DNA of 21,728 nucleotides from Betaproteobacteria bacterium (lineage in GTDB: Bacteria; Pseudomonadota; Gammaproteobacteria; Burkholderiales; Burkholderiaceae): contig RFXC01000046.1 of the NCBI GenBank assembly GCA_009921765.1, forward strand, positions 1 through 21,728. Direction: 5' to 3'. The position numbers were made by a program, and so were the translations under genes. This document shows, one piece after another, positions 1-8,420 of this stretch (positions are counted from its first letter, which is position 1; each line of letters begins with the position of its first letter). A model generated the notes under the pieces. That model was not told the DNA's origin. It did not search any database and saw only the letters and a program-made list of their open reading frames with translations.

Positions 1-261
1 ATTGAGGTAGCAGTTGAGCGCTGTCCATCCGTAGGCCAACTCCTCCATGATGCGGGCATAAGTAGGGATGTTGATTCCGAGGCCGCCATAGGCCGGCGGC
101 ACTGCTGCGCCGAACAGACCGAGCTCGGCGAGTGCCGCGATCAGATGCGTGGGATAGGTATCGGAGGCCTCGAGTGCCTGGACTTTGCCCAGGATGTCTC
201 GTTCGACAAAGCGCCGAACGCCTTCGACCAGGTCTTCGTCGTGGTGTGTGTCAGGATTCAT
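1..261 (-). CDS. Acyl-CoA dehydrogenase, N-terminal fragment (runs off left edge)
   Basis: The minus strand reads open from an ATG at 261 to the window edge, giving 87 residues with no stop. The sequence has the features of an acyl-CoA dehydrogenase N-terminal helical domain: an acidic start, a helix with RRFVERDI, then LAELGLFGAAVPPAYGGLGI (residues about 44-63), which is the family's typical 'ELGL.G..VP..YGG.G' motif, followed by a helix with the EELAYGW element. Members are FAD flavoenzymes that oxidise acyl-CoA thioesters and pass electrons to ETF; the catalytic and FAD-binding parts lie outside the window, so the substrate cannot be judged. The start lies 32 bases after the stop of the broken amidase gene and has no strong Shine-Dalgarno, so it is probably translated from the same transcript. 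An alternative upstream in-frame TTG is possible but less likely. Confidence 0.85.
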   Translation of the reverse strand, partial: MNPDTHHDEDLVEGVRRFVERDILGKVQALEASDTYPTHLIAALAELGLFGAAVPPAYGGLGINIPTYARIMEELAYGWTALNCYLN

Positions 262-293
262 GAGGGCGATAGTGGCGGCGGAATCGGTACAGG

Positions 294-1701
294 TCAAACC
301 GCCCAGCCAAGCGCAGGCCTCGCCACCGGGCAAACCGACTCGAACGCCCGCGCGACGCGCAGCACCATCGCGTCATCAAACATTCGCCCGACAAACTGAA
401 TACCCAGTGGCAGCCCGTCTGATCGCCGGCTGCTGGGTGAGGTTGAAGGGGTAGCTGTAGGGGGTCCAGCCCAGCATGGATTCGGCATTCATTTCGCCGC
501 TGCCCGCGAGGCGGGCCTCGAATGCGGGGATGGCCACCGAGGGTGTGATCAGTACGTCGTAGCGCGTCATGAACTGCCGCATGAGCGAACCCAGTGTGCC
601 GCGCTGCATGGTGAGGTCATGGACACGGGCGAGATCGATGGATTGCCCGATCTTCGCCTGCGCGGCGAAGTCGGGATCCGTGACGGCGCGCTGCGCATCG
701 GTGAGCGAACGCCAGATCGAGGCAGCGCCCGCGAACCAGAGCCCGGTGCTGATGTGTAGCGGGTCATCGAACCCCGGGTCGACCGCCTCGATGTGTGCGC
801 CCAGTTCCTGTAAACGCTGCACGCCGCGATCGACCGCGGCAGCCACTTCCGGGTGGAGCGTGCGCACATAGCCCAGGGTAGGCGAATAGGCCATGCGGAG
901 CCCCCGAATGCCATCGTCGAGTCCTACGGTGTAGTCGCGCGCATCGGGCGGCAGCGATGTCCAGTCGCGTGGATCGGGCTGCGACATCACGTTCAGCATG
1001 AGCGCTGCATCGCGCACCGACATCGTGTGCGGCCCCAGATGCGCCACGGTGCCAAAGGGCGAGAGCGGATACGCCGGTACGCGACCGAAGCTGGGCTTGA
1101 GCCCCACGTTGCCGCAGAAGGCGGCTGGGATGCGAACGCTGCCCGCGCCGTCGGTTCCAACTGCAAGCGGCCCCAGGCCGGCGGCCACAGCGGCCGCGGC
1201 GCCGCCCGAGGAGCCGCCCGGCGTGCGCTCCAGATGCCAGGGGTTGCGCGTGAGGCCGCTTCGCGGCGAGTTGGTCTCGCCCTTGCAGCCATACTCGGGC
1301 GTCGTGGTCTTGCCGAGCAACACCGCACCGGCCTCGCGCAGGCGCGCGGTGACCGGCGCGTCGATGTCCCAGGGCTGCTCGGCGGCAACGGTATGGCTGC
1401 CGCGCAGCGTGGGCCAGCCGCGAGTGAGGATCAGATCCTTGATCGTTGCCGGAACGCCCTCCAGCGCACCCACCGGCGTGCCCTGTTGGCGATATTGCTG
1501 CCAGGCGCGTTCGCTCGCGCGTGCGCTCGCCAGCGCCTCTTCCGGGGCGACCAGGACGAAGGCATTGAGGGAGGGATTGAGCCGCTCGATGCGGGAAAGC
1601 ACCGCCTGTGTGACCTCGACCGGTGACAGCTGTCCGGCTGCATAGGCGGCGAGCAGTTCAGACGCGGTGAATTGGCACGGATCGGTTGCGCTCGCAGGCA
1701 T
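294..1701 (-). pseudogene. Amidase-signature enzyme, frameshifted near the C-terminus
   Basis: An amidase-signature hydrolase (amide to acid plus ammonia or amine) of about 470 residues, now in two frames. The first frame starts at ATG 1701, chosen because AGGAG lies 5 bases upstream; a GTG at 1707 has no usable site. It carries the Lys of IKDL (K88), the Ser pair in PGGSSGG (164-165) and the nucleophile-type Ser in TDGAGSVRIP (S188), so the Lys-Ser-Ser triad is intact. After PFNLTQQPA (ending at residue 426) the frame goes wrong and stops at 376. The normal family ending, DGLPLGIQFVGRMFDDA and 24 more residues, continues in another frame to a stop at 294. Family members usually have about nine residues (such as xSVPAGFTx) between QPA and DGLP; only four bases remain, a net loss of roughly 23 bases. 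The single-frame product would be 441 aa with a foreign tail. It is probably inactive or altered, though an assembly error is possible. Confidence 0.85.
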
Positions 1702-1706
1702 GGTCA

Positions 1707-1711
1707 CTCCT
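1707..1711 (-). promoter_or_regulatory. Ribosome binding site deciding the amidase start
   Basis: The minus strand reads AGGAG, then five bases, then ATG (1701). This selects the ATG over the GTG at 1707, which would sit immediately after the site. Confidence 0.6.
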
Positions 1712-1736
1712 CACAACGGCGCGGGCGCGGGCCCGC

Positions 1737-3239
1737 TCAGGGACGGGTTCGGGTCAGCGGCGACAGGTGTCGCCACGCAAGATCGGCAGGATCGGCGGCC
1801 ATGGGCGCGCCTGATTTGCAGATCAGCACATGGCTTGCAATCGGCGTGAAGTCGGCGCGGAAATGGTTCGAGCTTTTCACCCCGATGATTCGCATCGCAA
1901 GCGCATCGATGCCGACCATGCCCAGCAGCACCCGGTCGAGCAGTTGCGTCTTTCCGCTCACGACTGCGATCAGCACACCATCGATCTCCAGGCAGGCGCT
2001 TGGCCCCAGGTTGACGGGGGCGCCCGTCATCATCGGGCCCCGGAGCGTGGTGCGCCCGTCGCTCAGCTGGCGGACCTTGAAGCGTCCTGCAAGGGGTGGC
2101 GGGCTCATCCCGGAATAGATCGGGACCGACCGTCCAATGGCGCGCTCAATGTACGCGCCCGTGCCGGCCTGGTGTGCAGCCAGCGCGGTCTCGGGATCAA
2201 AGAGAAGTCCAAAGGCCACCTGCCCGGGAAACGCCCGCCCCGCACCCTGGGTGATGAAGGCATGGAGCAGTCCTGTGGTGTTGCTGTCGCCGCCGGCACC
2301 TGGGTTGTCTTCGGTGTCGGCGATCACGACTGGGGCACTGGCCTGGGTTGCGAGCGCGAGCGCACGCGCCACGCTGTCGGACGCATTCAACACATCGGCG
2401 CGCCACTGCTCAGGCGGACTTGCCTCGGCAAAGAACGCGTCAGCGGCTGCGCTCGCAGCAGCGGGCGTATCGGCGTGCGCCCACAGTACTGGCGAGCACT
2501 CCGCGAAGTCGGCTGCCGGAAAGCCCATGCAGAAGCTGAGCGAGGCGCGATGCTCGGCCTCGATCTCGCCCAGCCGGCGGTAGAGGCCCTCGGCGGGCTG
2601 CGTCCAGGTGCTCTGCGCATTGAGCGGGATCAGGTAGGGAAAGCGTCGCACGGCCAGCGCCTGCCGGCGGCCGATTGCCAGCCGCCGCGCAAGGAGCGCC
2701 GCCGCCCTGTCGCCGGTGTCGGCCATATCAACATGCGGATAGGTCCGGTAGGCCACCAGGGCGTCAGCGAGCTCGAACATCCTGGCGGTGATGTTGCCGT
2801 GCAGATCCAGGCTCGCCACCAGTGGCCGGTCGGGGCCGATCAGCGCGCGCACGCGCGCGAGCAGTTCGCCCTCGGCATCGTCCGCGTGCTCGGCGACCGC
2901 TGCGCCATGCAGGTCGAGATACACCGCATCGAGCCCCGCTGCGAGCGCGGCGCGAAGATCCGCAAGCAGATCGGCGCTGATGCGCTCGAATGCGTCGCGG
3001 GTGACATGCGCGGAGGGCGATGCCCCGGCCCATCCCGACGGAATCACCTCCCAGCCCCGCTCTCGCGCGGCGCGGGCGAATCCTGCGATCGGGATGTTCA
3101 CGTCCTGCAAGGTCTCGAGCATGGCAGGGCCGCGCTGATAGGCCGGAAAGCCGTCGCCGCGATTGAACGCGGCCCAGTCGGCGCGACTGGGGGCGAAGGT
3201 ATTGGTCTCGTGCTGGAAGCCAGCAATCAGAATTCGCAT
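1737..3239 (-). CDS. M81 family metallohydrolase (MlrC-like)
   Basis: A 500-residue protein beginning MRILIAGFQHETNTFAP, the hallmark start of the MlrC/DUF1485 family. Candidate zinc ligands are visible: D109 and H111 in YLDLHGAAV, D145 and H147 in SLDLHGN, and H169 in YRTYPHVDMADTG. A conserved DTEDNPGAGGDSNTT segment lies past residue 300 and begins the MlrC C-terminal domain. The founding member, sphingomonad MlrC, cleaves small peptides from microcystin breakdown, but most relatives have no known substrate. The length is normal (about 490-500 aa). The reading frame is open further upstream, to 3368, but that part overlaps the ATPase gene and looks non-coding; the ATG at 3239 matches the family start although no clear Shine-Dalgarno precedes it. 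It follows the importer ATPase stop by 28 bases and lies 35 bases before the amidase, so a role on an imported peptide- or amide-like compound is a fair inference. Confidence 0.9.
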   Translation of the reverse strand: MRILIAGFQHETNTFAPSRADWAAFNRGDGFPAYQRGPAMLETLQDVNIPIAGFARAARERGWEVIPSGWAGASPSAHVTRDAFERISADLLADLRAALAAGLDAVYLDLHGAAVAEHADDAEGELLARVRALIGPDRPLVASLDLHGNITARMFELADALVAYRTYPHVDMADTGDRAAALLARRLAIGRRQALAVRRFPYLIPLNAQSTWTQPAEGLYRRLGEIEAEHRASLSFCMGFPAADFAECSPVLWAHADTPAAASAAADAFFAEASPPEQWRADVLNASDSVARALALATQASAPVVIADTEDNPGAGGDSNTTGLLHAFITQGAGRAFPGQVAFGLLFDPETALAAHQAGTGAYIERAIGRSVPIYSGMSPPPLAGRFKVRQLSDGRTTLRGPMMTGAPVNLGPSACLEIDGVLIAVVSGKTQLLDRVLLGMVGIDALAMRIIGVKSSNHFRADFTPIASHVLICKSGAPMAADPADLAWRHLSPLTRTRP

Positions 3240-3267
3240 GGGAGGAGGGGAGCTGAGAGTCGACCGT

Positions 3268-4878
3268 TCATTGGCCGATATCGAGACCCGCTGGCGCACT
3301 GGCCAACAGATGACGGGTGTAGGGATGCTGCGGTGAGGCGTACAGGTTGCGAGTGCCGCCCTGTTCAACGATTCGCCCCCGCTGCATCACGATCACGCGA
3401 TCGCAGAGCTGGGCCGCCACCCTGAGGTCGTGTGTGATGAAGAGCAGTCCCAGACCGAGTTCCGACTGAATGTCGCGCAGCAGATCGAGGATCTGGGCCT
3501 GCACCGAGACATCGAGTGCGGAAACCGCCTCGTCTGCGACCAGCACCTCGGGCTTGCAGGCCAGTGCCCGGGCAATCGCAATCCGCTGTCGCTGACCACC
3601 GCTGAACTGACTTGGATAGCGATCGAGTGATTGCGCCGGCAGTCGTACCTGGCCGATGAGCCGTTCTGCGAGCGCCTGTGCGTCAGCAGGCGACGCACCG
3701 AAATTCATTGCCCCCTCAACGATTGACTGACCCACGGTACGGCGCGGGTTGAGCGAGCGGTTGGGGTCCTGGAAGACCACCTGGACGCGGTGCCTAAGCG
3801 GCCTCAGCTCGCGCTCGGTACGCCGTGCAACTTCTTCGGCCCCCCAGTAAATATCGCCTTCACTGGGTTCGAGCAGGCGGATGAGACAGCGCGCGAAGGT
3901 GGACTTTCCCGAACCGGATTCGCCGACGATGCCTATCGTTTCGCCCCCCTCCAGGGCGAGGCTCGCATCCTTCAGTGCTGCGGTTTCCTGGCGTCGGCCG
4001 ACCCAGTCGCGGCTCACATAGTTTTTGCCCACGCCATGGGCTGACAACCGGGTTGCAGCAGGCGGACGCACACGGGGCTCGGGCGGGGTCATGCCGGGCA
4101 CCGCGGCGAGCAGCATGCGGGTGTACTCGGCCGAGGGCGTGCGCAGGATCTGATCCCTGGGTCCCTGCTCCACGCAGCGCCCTTCGTGCATCACCAGGAC
4201 ATCATCGGCAATGTCGGCCACCACGCCCATGTCATGCGTGATAAACAGCACCGCGCTGCCCTGGTCCCGCTGCAGCTCTGCAATCAGCGTCAGGATTTCC
4301 TTCTGGGTGGTGACGTCGAGCGCAGTGGTGGGTTCGTCACAGATCAGGAGGGCTGGCTTGAGAATGACGGCCATCGCAATCACGATCCGCTGGCGCTGGC
4401 CGCCGCTCAGCTGATGCGGGTAGCTTCGAAGAATACGGTCAGGCTCACCGAGGTGCACGCGTTCCAGCACCGCTCGAATGGCGCGCAGGCGTTGCGCGGT
4501 GGATTCTCGCGTGTGGGTTCGAAGAAGCTCGTCAATCTGGTCGCCACAGCGCATGACCGGATTGAGCGCGGTCATGGGTTCCTGGAACACCATTCCCATG
4601 GCCTTGCCGCGCAGCGCACGCAGGCGGGTGGGATCCGCCTCGATGAGCGATTCGCCTTCCAGACGGATACGGCCCGCAGTCACCCGCAGCTCGCGGGGCA
4701 GCAGCCCCATCACCGAGGTGGCCATGACCGATTTCCCGGAGCCGGACTCGCCCACCACGCAAAGGGTGCGCCCGGGCTCGATTGCAAGCGACAGCGACGT
4801 GACCGCGTGCGTGCGATCACCGCCGGGCGGGAGCGCGATGCCGAGCTGATCGATCTCCAGGGTGGCGATACCGGTCAC
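3268..4878 (-). CDS. ABC importer ATPase with two fused nucleotide-binding domains (DppD-DppF type)
   Basis: A 536-residue protein with two complete cassettes that energise peptide/nickel-type uptake on the inner face of the membrane. Cassette 1 has Walker A GESGSGKS (43-50), Q-loop FQEP (98-101), signature LSGGQRQ (157-163), Walker B LLICDEPT (177-184) and switch THD (214-216). Cassette 2 has Walker A GESGSGKST (319-327), FQDP, signature FSGGQRQ (425-431), Walker B VLVADE (445-450) and a THD. Each ends with the oligopeptide-type tail (YTRMLLAAVPG; HPYTRHLLASAP). The start is the GTG at 4878, overlapping the permease TGA as GTGA. The frame stays open for 266 codons upstream, but that stretch is an Arg/Gly/His-rich shadow of the permease gene. 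Dpp and Opp systems usually encode two separate ATPases; single-chain fusions such as GsiA and YejF are known. Confidence 0.95.
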   Translation of the reverse strand: MTGIATLEIDQLGIALPPGGDRTHAVTSLSLAIEPGRTLCVVGESGSGKSVMATSVMGLLPRELRVTAGRIRLEGESLIEADPTRLRALRGKAMGMVFQEPMTALNPVMRCGDQIDELLRTHTRESTAQRLRAIRAVLERVHLGEPDRILRSYPHQLSGGQRQRIVIAMAVILKPALLICDEPTTALDVTTQKEILTLIAELQRDQGSAVLFITHDMGVVADIADDVLVMHEGRCVEQGPRDQILRTPSAEYTRMLLAAVPGMTPPEPRVRPPAATRLSAHGVGKNYVSRDWVGRRQETAALKDASLALEGGETIGIVGESGSGKSTFARCLIRLLEPSEGDIYWGAEEVARRTERELRPLRHRVQVVFQDPNRSLNPRRTVGQSIVEGAMNFGASPADAQALAERLIGQVRLPAQSLDRYPSQFSGGQRQRIAIARALACKPEVLVADEAVSALDVSVQAQILDLLRDIQSELGLGLLFITHDLRVAAQLCDRVIVMQRGRIVEQGGTRNLYASPQHPYTRHLLASAPAGLDIGQ

Positions 4879-5744
4879 CGTTTGGCAAATTTTGGATCGA
4901 GGACATCGCGCAGACCATCGCCCAGCAGATTGAGCGCGAGCACGGTGGGCACCAGGAAAAGGGCGGGATACAGCACGTTGCCTGGATACTGGCTGAACTG
5001 CGTACGCCCCTCGGCCATGATGTTGCCCCAGGTGGGGATCTCGGCCGGGAGCCCCAGTCCAAGAAAGCTCAGGATGGCTTCGAGCAGCACGGCCGATGCC
5101 GCAACGAAAGTGCCCTGCACCAGAAGCGGCGCGAGCGCGTTGGGCAGGATATGGCGGAGAAGAATCGCAGGCGTGGGGGTGGCAAGCGCACGTGCTGCCT
5201 CCACGAACGGCTCTTCGCGCAGGGTGAGCACAAGTGAGCGCACCAGCCGTGACACCCGCGGAATCTCGGGGATGGCGATTGCGACCACCACGGTGGCGAT
5301 GCTGGCGCCGAGCGCAGCCACCAGCGCAATCGCGAGCAGGATTGCGGGAATCGCCATGAGCCCGTCCATGACGCGCATCAGCACCAGATCGGCCGCGCGG
5401 AAGTAGCCCGCGAGCATACCGATGGCGCCGCCGGCAAGGAGCGCCACGAGCGCGGTGCTGATCGCCACCAGCAGCGAGACGCGCGCGCCGTAGAGCACCC
5501 GGCTGTAGAGGTCTCGCCCGAAATTGTCGGTGCCCAGCCAGAAGGCATGTGCGACCTGGGTGCCGTCGACCAGCGTGAAGGCTCCGGTATGACCGGCGGC
5601 CCGGTTGATGTTGTTGTAGTCCATCACCGCCGGATCGACCGTGCCGAGCAGGGGCGCCAGCACACCCATTGCACACACCAGCGTGAGTACGCTCGCCCCG
5701 AATCGAAACGCGCCATTGGCCCAGAGCTTGCGGAAGGTGTCCAT
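4875..5744 (-). CDS. ABC importer permease, DppC/OppC-like
   Basis: A 289-residue inner-membrane permease. It has an N-terminal membrane segment (about 15-35), the family motif LGTDNFGRDLYSRVLYGAR (70-88) after a periplasmic loop, and several further hydrophobic segments between 90 and 275. The cytoplasmic coupling helix VEAARALATPTPAILLRHIL (181-200) is the EAA-type loop that contacts the ATPase. The C-terminal WGNIMAEGR and NLLGDGLRDVLDPK are typical of DppC. It would form the transport channel with the DppB-like protein encoded just upstream. Its ATG shares a base with that gene's stop (TGATG), and its own stop overlaps the ATPase start, which points to translational coupling. Substrate class (dipeptide, oligopeptide, nickel, glutathione or other small polar compound) cannot be decided from permease sequence. 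Confidence 0.94.
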   Translation of the reverse strand: MDTFRKLWANGAFRFGASVLTLVCAMGVLAPLLGTVDPAVMDYNNINRAAGHTGAFTLVDGTQVAHAFWLGTDNFGRDLYSRVLYGARVSLLVAISTALVALLAGGAIGMLAGYFRAADLVLMRVMDGLMAIPAILLAIALVAALGASIATVVVAIAIPEIPRVSRLVRSLVLTLREEPFVEAARALATPTPAILLRHILPNALAPLLVQGTFVAASAVLLEAILSFLGLGLPAEIPTWGNIMAEGRTQFSQYPGNVLYPALFLVPTVLALNLLGDGLRDVLDPKFAKR

Positions 5745-6691
5745 CAGTAGCGGATTCGCGGGTCGAGCGCGAGATAGCTGAGGTCGACCAGCAGATTGAT
5801 CAGCACATAACTGACCGCAAAAAACATCACCAGTCCCTGGATCACGGGAAAGTCGCGGTTCAGCACCACATCGACTGTAAGTGATCCCAGCCCCGGAATG
5901 GCGAAAACCGTCTCGGTGACCACTACGCCGCCAATCAGGAGCGCGACCCCGATGCCAATGACGGTGACGATCGGCACCGCCGCATTTCGAAGCGCATGCC
6001 GGATCAGCACCACTTGCTCCGAGACGCCCTTGGCACGCGCGGTCCGGATGTAGTCTTCAGTGAGGGCCTCCGACACCGCTGCGCGCGTGATGCGGGCGAT
6101 CAGCGCGACATAAATAATGGATAGCGCAGCCCAGGGCAGGATCAGATGGCGAGCCCAGCCCGCGAGCCCCTCCTTGCCACCCAGGGGCCGATAGCCCTGC
6201 ACGGGTAGCCAATCGAGTTGAATGGAGAAGAGATAGATCAGCACATAGCCCGTGACAAACACCGGGATCGAAAAACCGGCGACCGACAGAACCGACAATG
6301 CGCGGTCGACCCATCCCCCCATGCGTGCGGCTGCGATCGCGCCCAGCGGTACCGCAATCAGCACCGCCAGCAAGATGGTGCCGATGGCGAGCGAGGCTGT
6401 GGGCTCCAGGCGTTGCGCGATCAGTTCGGTCACTGGCTTGTTCAGGAAGTAGGAGTAGCCGAGGTCTCCCTGAAGCACCCGCCCCAACCATATTCCGAAC
6501 TGCACTGGCAGCGACCGATCAAGCCCGAGCCTGGCGCGGATCTGCTCGATATCGGCGTTGGTGGCCGAGCTGCCCGCTATCACGGCGGCCGGATCGCCCG
6601 GGGCGAGGCGCAGGATCAGGAAGACCACGCACGAGACCACGAACAATACCGGCACCACCGCCGCGAGGCGGCTGAAGACGAATCGCAACAT
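5744..6691 (-). CDS. ABC importer permease, DppB/OppB-like
   Basis: A 315-residue inner-membrane permease with the usual DppB layout: a first membrane segment at about 9-29 followed by LAPGDPAAV (29-37), a periplasmic segment with RLGLDRSLPVQFGIWL, then five further hydrophobic stretches. The EAA coupling loop is DYIRTARAKGVSEQVVLIRHAL (213-234). VFAIPGLGSL (262-271) and the C-terminal LVDLSYLALDPRIRY are strongly conserved in this family. It pairs with the DppC-like permease. The gene begins 26 bases after the stop of the binding-protein gene, the usual order for these importers (binding protein, B, C, ATPase). Confidence 0.94.
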   Translation of the reverse strand: MLRFVFSRLAAVVPVLFVVSCVVFLILRLAPGDPAAVIAGSSATNADIEQIRARLGLDRSLPVQFGIWLGRVLQGDLGYSYFLNKPVTELIAQRLEPTASLAIGTILLAVLIAVPLGAIAAARMGGWVDRALSVLSVAGFSIPVFVTGYVLIYLFSIQLDWLPVQGYRPLGGKEGLAGWARHLILPWAALSIIYVALIARITRAAVSEALTEDYIRTARAKGVSEQVVLIRHALRNAAVPIVTVIGIGVALLIGGVVVTETVFAIPGLGSLTVDVVLNRDFPVIQGLVMFFAVSYVLINLLVDLSYLALDPRIRY

Positions 6692-6717
6692 CAGCGCCCG
6701 CCCGCTTCAGCGCGGTG

Positions 6718-8304
6718 TCATTTCTTGGTGACGTTCCAGAAAACCGGCACACCGGGGGTTTCGAGCACGCCGTCGATGTTGTCGCGCACCGCGGCCGGCT
6801 GCCGGTACTGGCCAAGCGGCGCATGGGTGGCGGTCTCGAAGGCAATCGCCTGGATCTGGCTCGCGATTTTCTTTTTCGCCTCGACGCTGTCGGCGCGCGC
6901 GAAGTCGTCTTTCAGCTTTTCGATCCGCGGCTCGTCCTGCCAGCCAAACCAGCCCTTGTCGCCCTTGGCATTGAACATGGCCATGGTGAGCGGGTTGGAG
7001 ATGTCACCCGCCGTCCAGGCAGTGAGGAAGAGATTCCAGCCGCCCGCGCTCGGCAGATCCTTCTTGGCACGGCGTGCAACCAGCGAGGCCCAGTCCATCT
7101 GCTGGAAATCGACCTTGAAGCCGGCGGCTTCCAGCTGCTGCCGGGCGACCAGCGGGATCTTGGCGATCGAGGCGAGATCGGTGGGACGCATCAGCACGAT
7201 CGGTTCACCCTTGTAGCCCGCTTCAGCCAGTAGCGCCTTCGCGCGTGCGATGTTGGGCGAACCGGTGAATTCGCCGGTGTTTTCATCGGCGTAGGTCGTG
7301 CCGCATGGGTACATGCTGCGGCAGACCCGGCCGAGTTCCGGCACGCCCACCTGTGTGGCGATGTAGGCCTGCTGACCCATTGCCAGCATGGCCGCCTGCC
7401 GAACCTTCGGGTTGTTGAAGGGCGGGTGGAGGTGGTTGAAGCGCATGATGAACTGCAGGCCAGCCGGCGAAAAATCAATGACCTTCAGTCCTGCGGTTTT
7501 GGTCAGCGTGTAGTACTGCTCGAACGCGGGCTGCTCGACCATGTCGACTTCGCCCGCCTTCAACGCATTGAACTGGGTTTGCGGATCGCGAATGATCACC
7601 CACTCGACGCGGTCGAAGTTGATCCTGCGCCCGCCCGCCATGCTGCTTGAGGGCTCGCCTCGGGACTGATAGCGGGGATTGCGCTCGTACACCGCCTTGG
7701 CACCCGGCTTGAATTCGTCGGCTTTGAAAATGAAGGGTCCGGAGCCGATGGCTTCCTTGATCTGTTCGGTGCCCGGCGTGTTGGCGATGCGCTCGGGCAT
7801 GATGAAAGGCACGTTGGACGAGGCCTTGCCCAAGGCGTCAATCAGAATGCCAGTGGGCTCTTTCAGCACAATCTCGAAGGTGTTGGCGTCAGGGGTTTGG
7901 TATCGGTCGATAAAGCCGCTCAACACCCCTCCCATGGCGTCGCGCGAGGCCCAACGCTTGAGCGAGGCCACCACATCGGCGCTGGTGACGGGTTTGCCAT
8001 CGTGGAATTCCAGGCCGCTCCGCAGCGTGAAGCGCCAGGTCTTCTTGTCGGCCGACACAGAGTAGGTGTCGACCATCTGTGGCTTGACATTGCCCTGCGC
8101 GTCCTCGGAGAACAAGGTGTCGTAGACCATGTAGCCGTGATTTCGCGTGACATAGGCGGTGGTCCAGATCGGATCGAGCACCGCCAGGTTCGCGTGCGGT
8201 ACAAAGCGGAAAATCCGGTTTTCTGCCTGCGCTGACGCGTTAAGCGGGACGAGCGCGGAGAGTCCCAGTGCGACAGCACCTGATAAAACAGCACGTCGGA
8301 TCAT
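6718..8304 (-). CDS. Periplasmic solute-binding protein, family 5 (DppA/OppA-like)
   Basis: A 528-residue extracytoplasmic binding protein for the adjacent ABC importer. It opens with an export signal, MIRRAVLSGA then a hydrophobic core to LNASAQA, with cleavage likely after residue 25 or 27. Family-5 features include LDPIWTTAYVTRNHGYMVYDTLF (about 41-63), the strand WRFTLRSGLEFHDGKPVTSADVV, and IGSGPF. The start at 8304 is chosen for a GGAAGAG-like site six bases upstream; the frame stays open upstream only as a shadow of the next gene. There is no lipobox, so it is likely a free periplasmic protein. Family 5 members bind peptides, nickel, glutathione, opines, sugars and other small ligands, and the binding residues here do not identify which. 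The gene follows the UraD/M20 fusion by 116 bases, the widest gap in the left block, where a promoter-like pair is visible. Confidence 0.93.
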   Translation of the reverse strand: MIRRAVLSGAVALGLSALVPLNASAQAENRIFRFVPHANLAVLDPIWTTAYVTRNHGYMVYDTLFSEDAQGNVKPQMVDTYSVSADKKTWRFTLRSGLEFHDGKPVTSADVVASLKRWASRDAMGGVLSGFIDRYQTPDANTFEIVLKEPTGILIDALGKASSNVPFIMPERIANTPGTEQIKEAIGSGPFIFKADEFKPGAKAVYERNPRYQSRGEPSSSMAGGRRINFDRVEWVIIRDPQTQFNALKAGEVDMVEQPAFEQYYTLTKTAGLKVIDFSPAGLQFIMRFNHLHPPFNNPKVRQAAMLAMGQQAYIATQVGVPELGRVCRSMYPCGTTYADENTGEFTGSPNIARAKALLAEAGYKGEPIVLMRPTDLASIAKIPLVARQQLEAAGFKVDFQQMDWASLVARRAKKDLPSAGGWNLFLTAWTAGDISNPLTMAMFNAKGDKGWFGWQDEPRIEKLKDDFARADSVEAKKKIASQIQAIAFETATHAPLGQYRQPAAVRDNIDGVLETPGVPVFWNVTKK

Positions 8305-8385
8305 GATCGTCTCTTCCATTGGGTTTGGATGTTGGCTTCGGGCGCCTGCAAATGCCGACCAGGGCCCGCCCAGGATTGCCAGCAG

Positions 8386-8414
8386 AGAATATCGGACTGC
8401 CAGGCGGTGGACAA
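8386..8414 (-). promoter_or_regulatory. Possible sigma70-type promoter for the ABC importer genes
   Basis: On the minus strand, TTGTCC (8414-8409) and TATTCT (8391-8386) are separated by 17 bases; each matches four of six consensus positions. Transcription would begin near 8379, giving a leader of about 75 bases before the binding-protein ATG at 8304. It sits in the only sizeable gap of the left block, so it may let the importer be made separately from the upstream enzyme. This is consensus matching by eye. Confidence 0.35.
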
Positions 8415-8420
8415 TACCGA

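Noticed and set aside
3240..3368. N-terminal extension of the M81 protein
   Set aside because: The added residues overlap the ATPase 3' end and precede the well-conserved MRILIAGFQHETNTF start, so they are probably not translated.
1830..3425. Long open frame of 531 codons on the plus strand opposite the M81 gene
   Set aside because: Its product is Arg/Gly/His-rich with no recognisable domain, and it runs antisense to a clear M81 protein. It is a GC-bias shadow.
4186..5406. 406-codon plus-strand frame opposite the ATPase and permease
   Set aside because: It has no domain signature and is fully antisense to two well-supported genes.
4879..5676. Upstream 266-codon extension of the double ATPase frame
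   Set aside because: This lies over the DppC-like permease gene in another frame and has low-complexity composition; the ATPase homology begins at the GTG at 4878.
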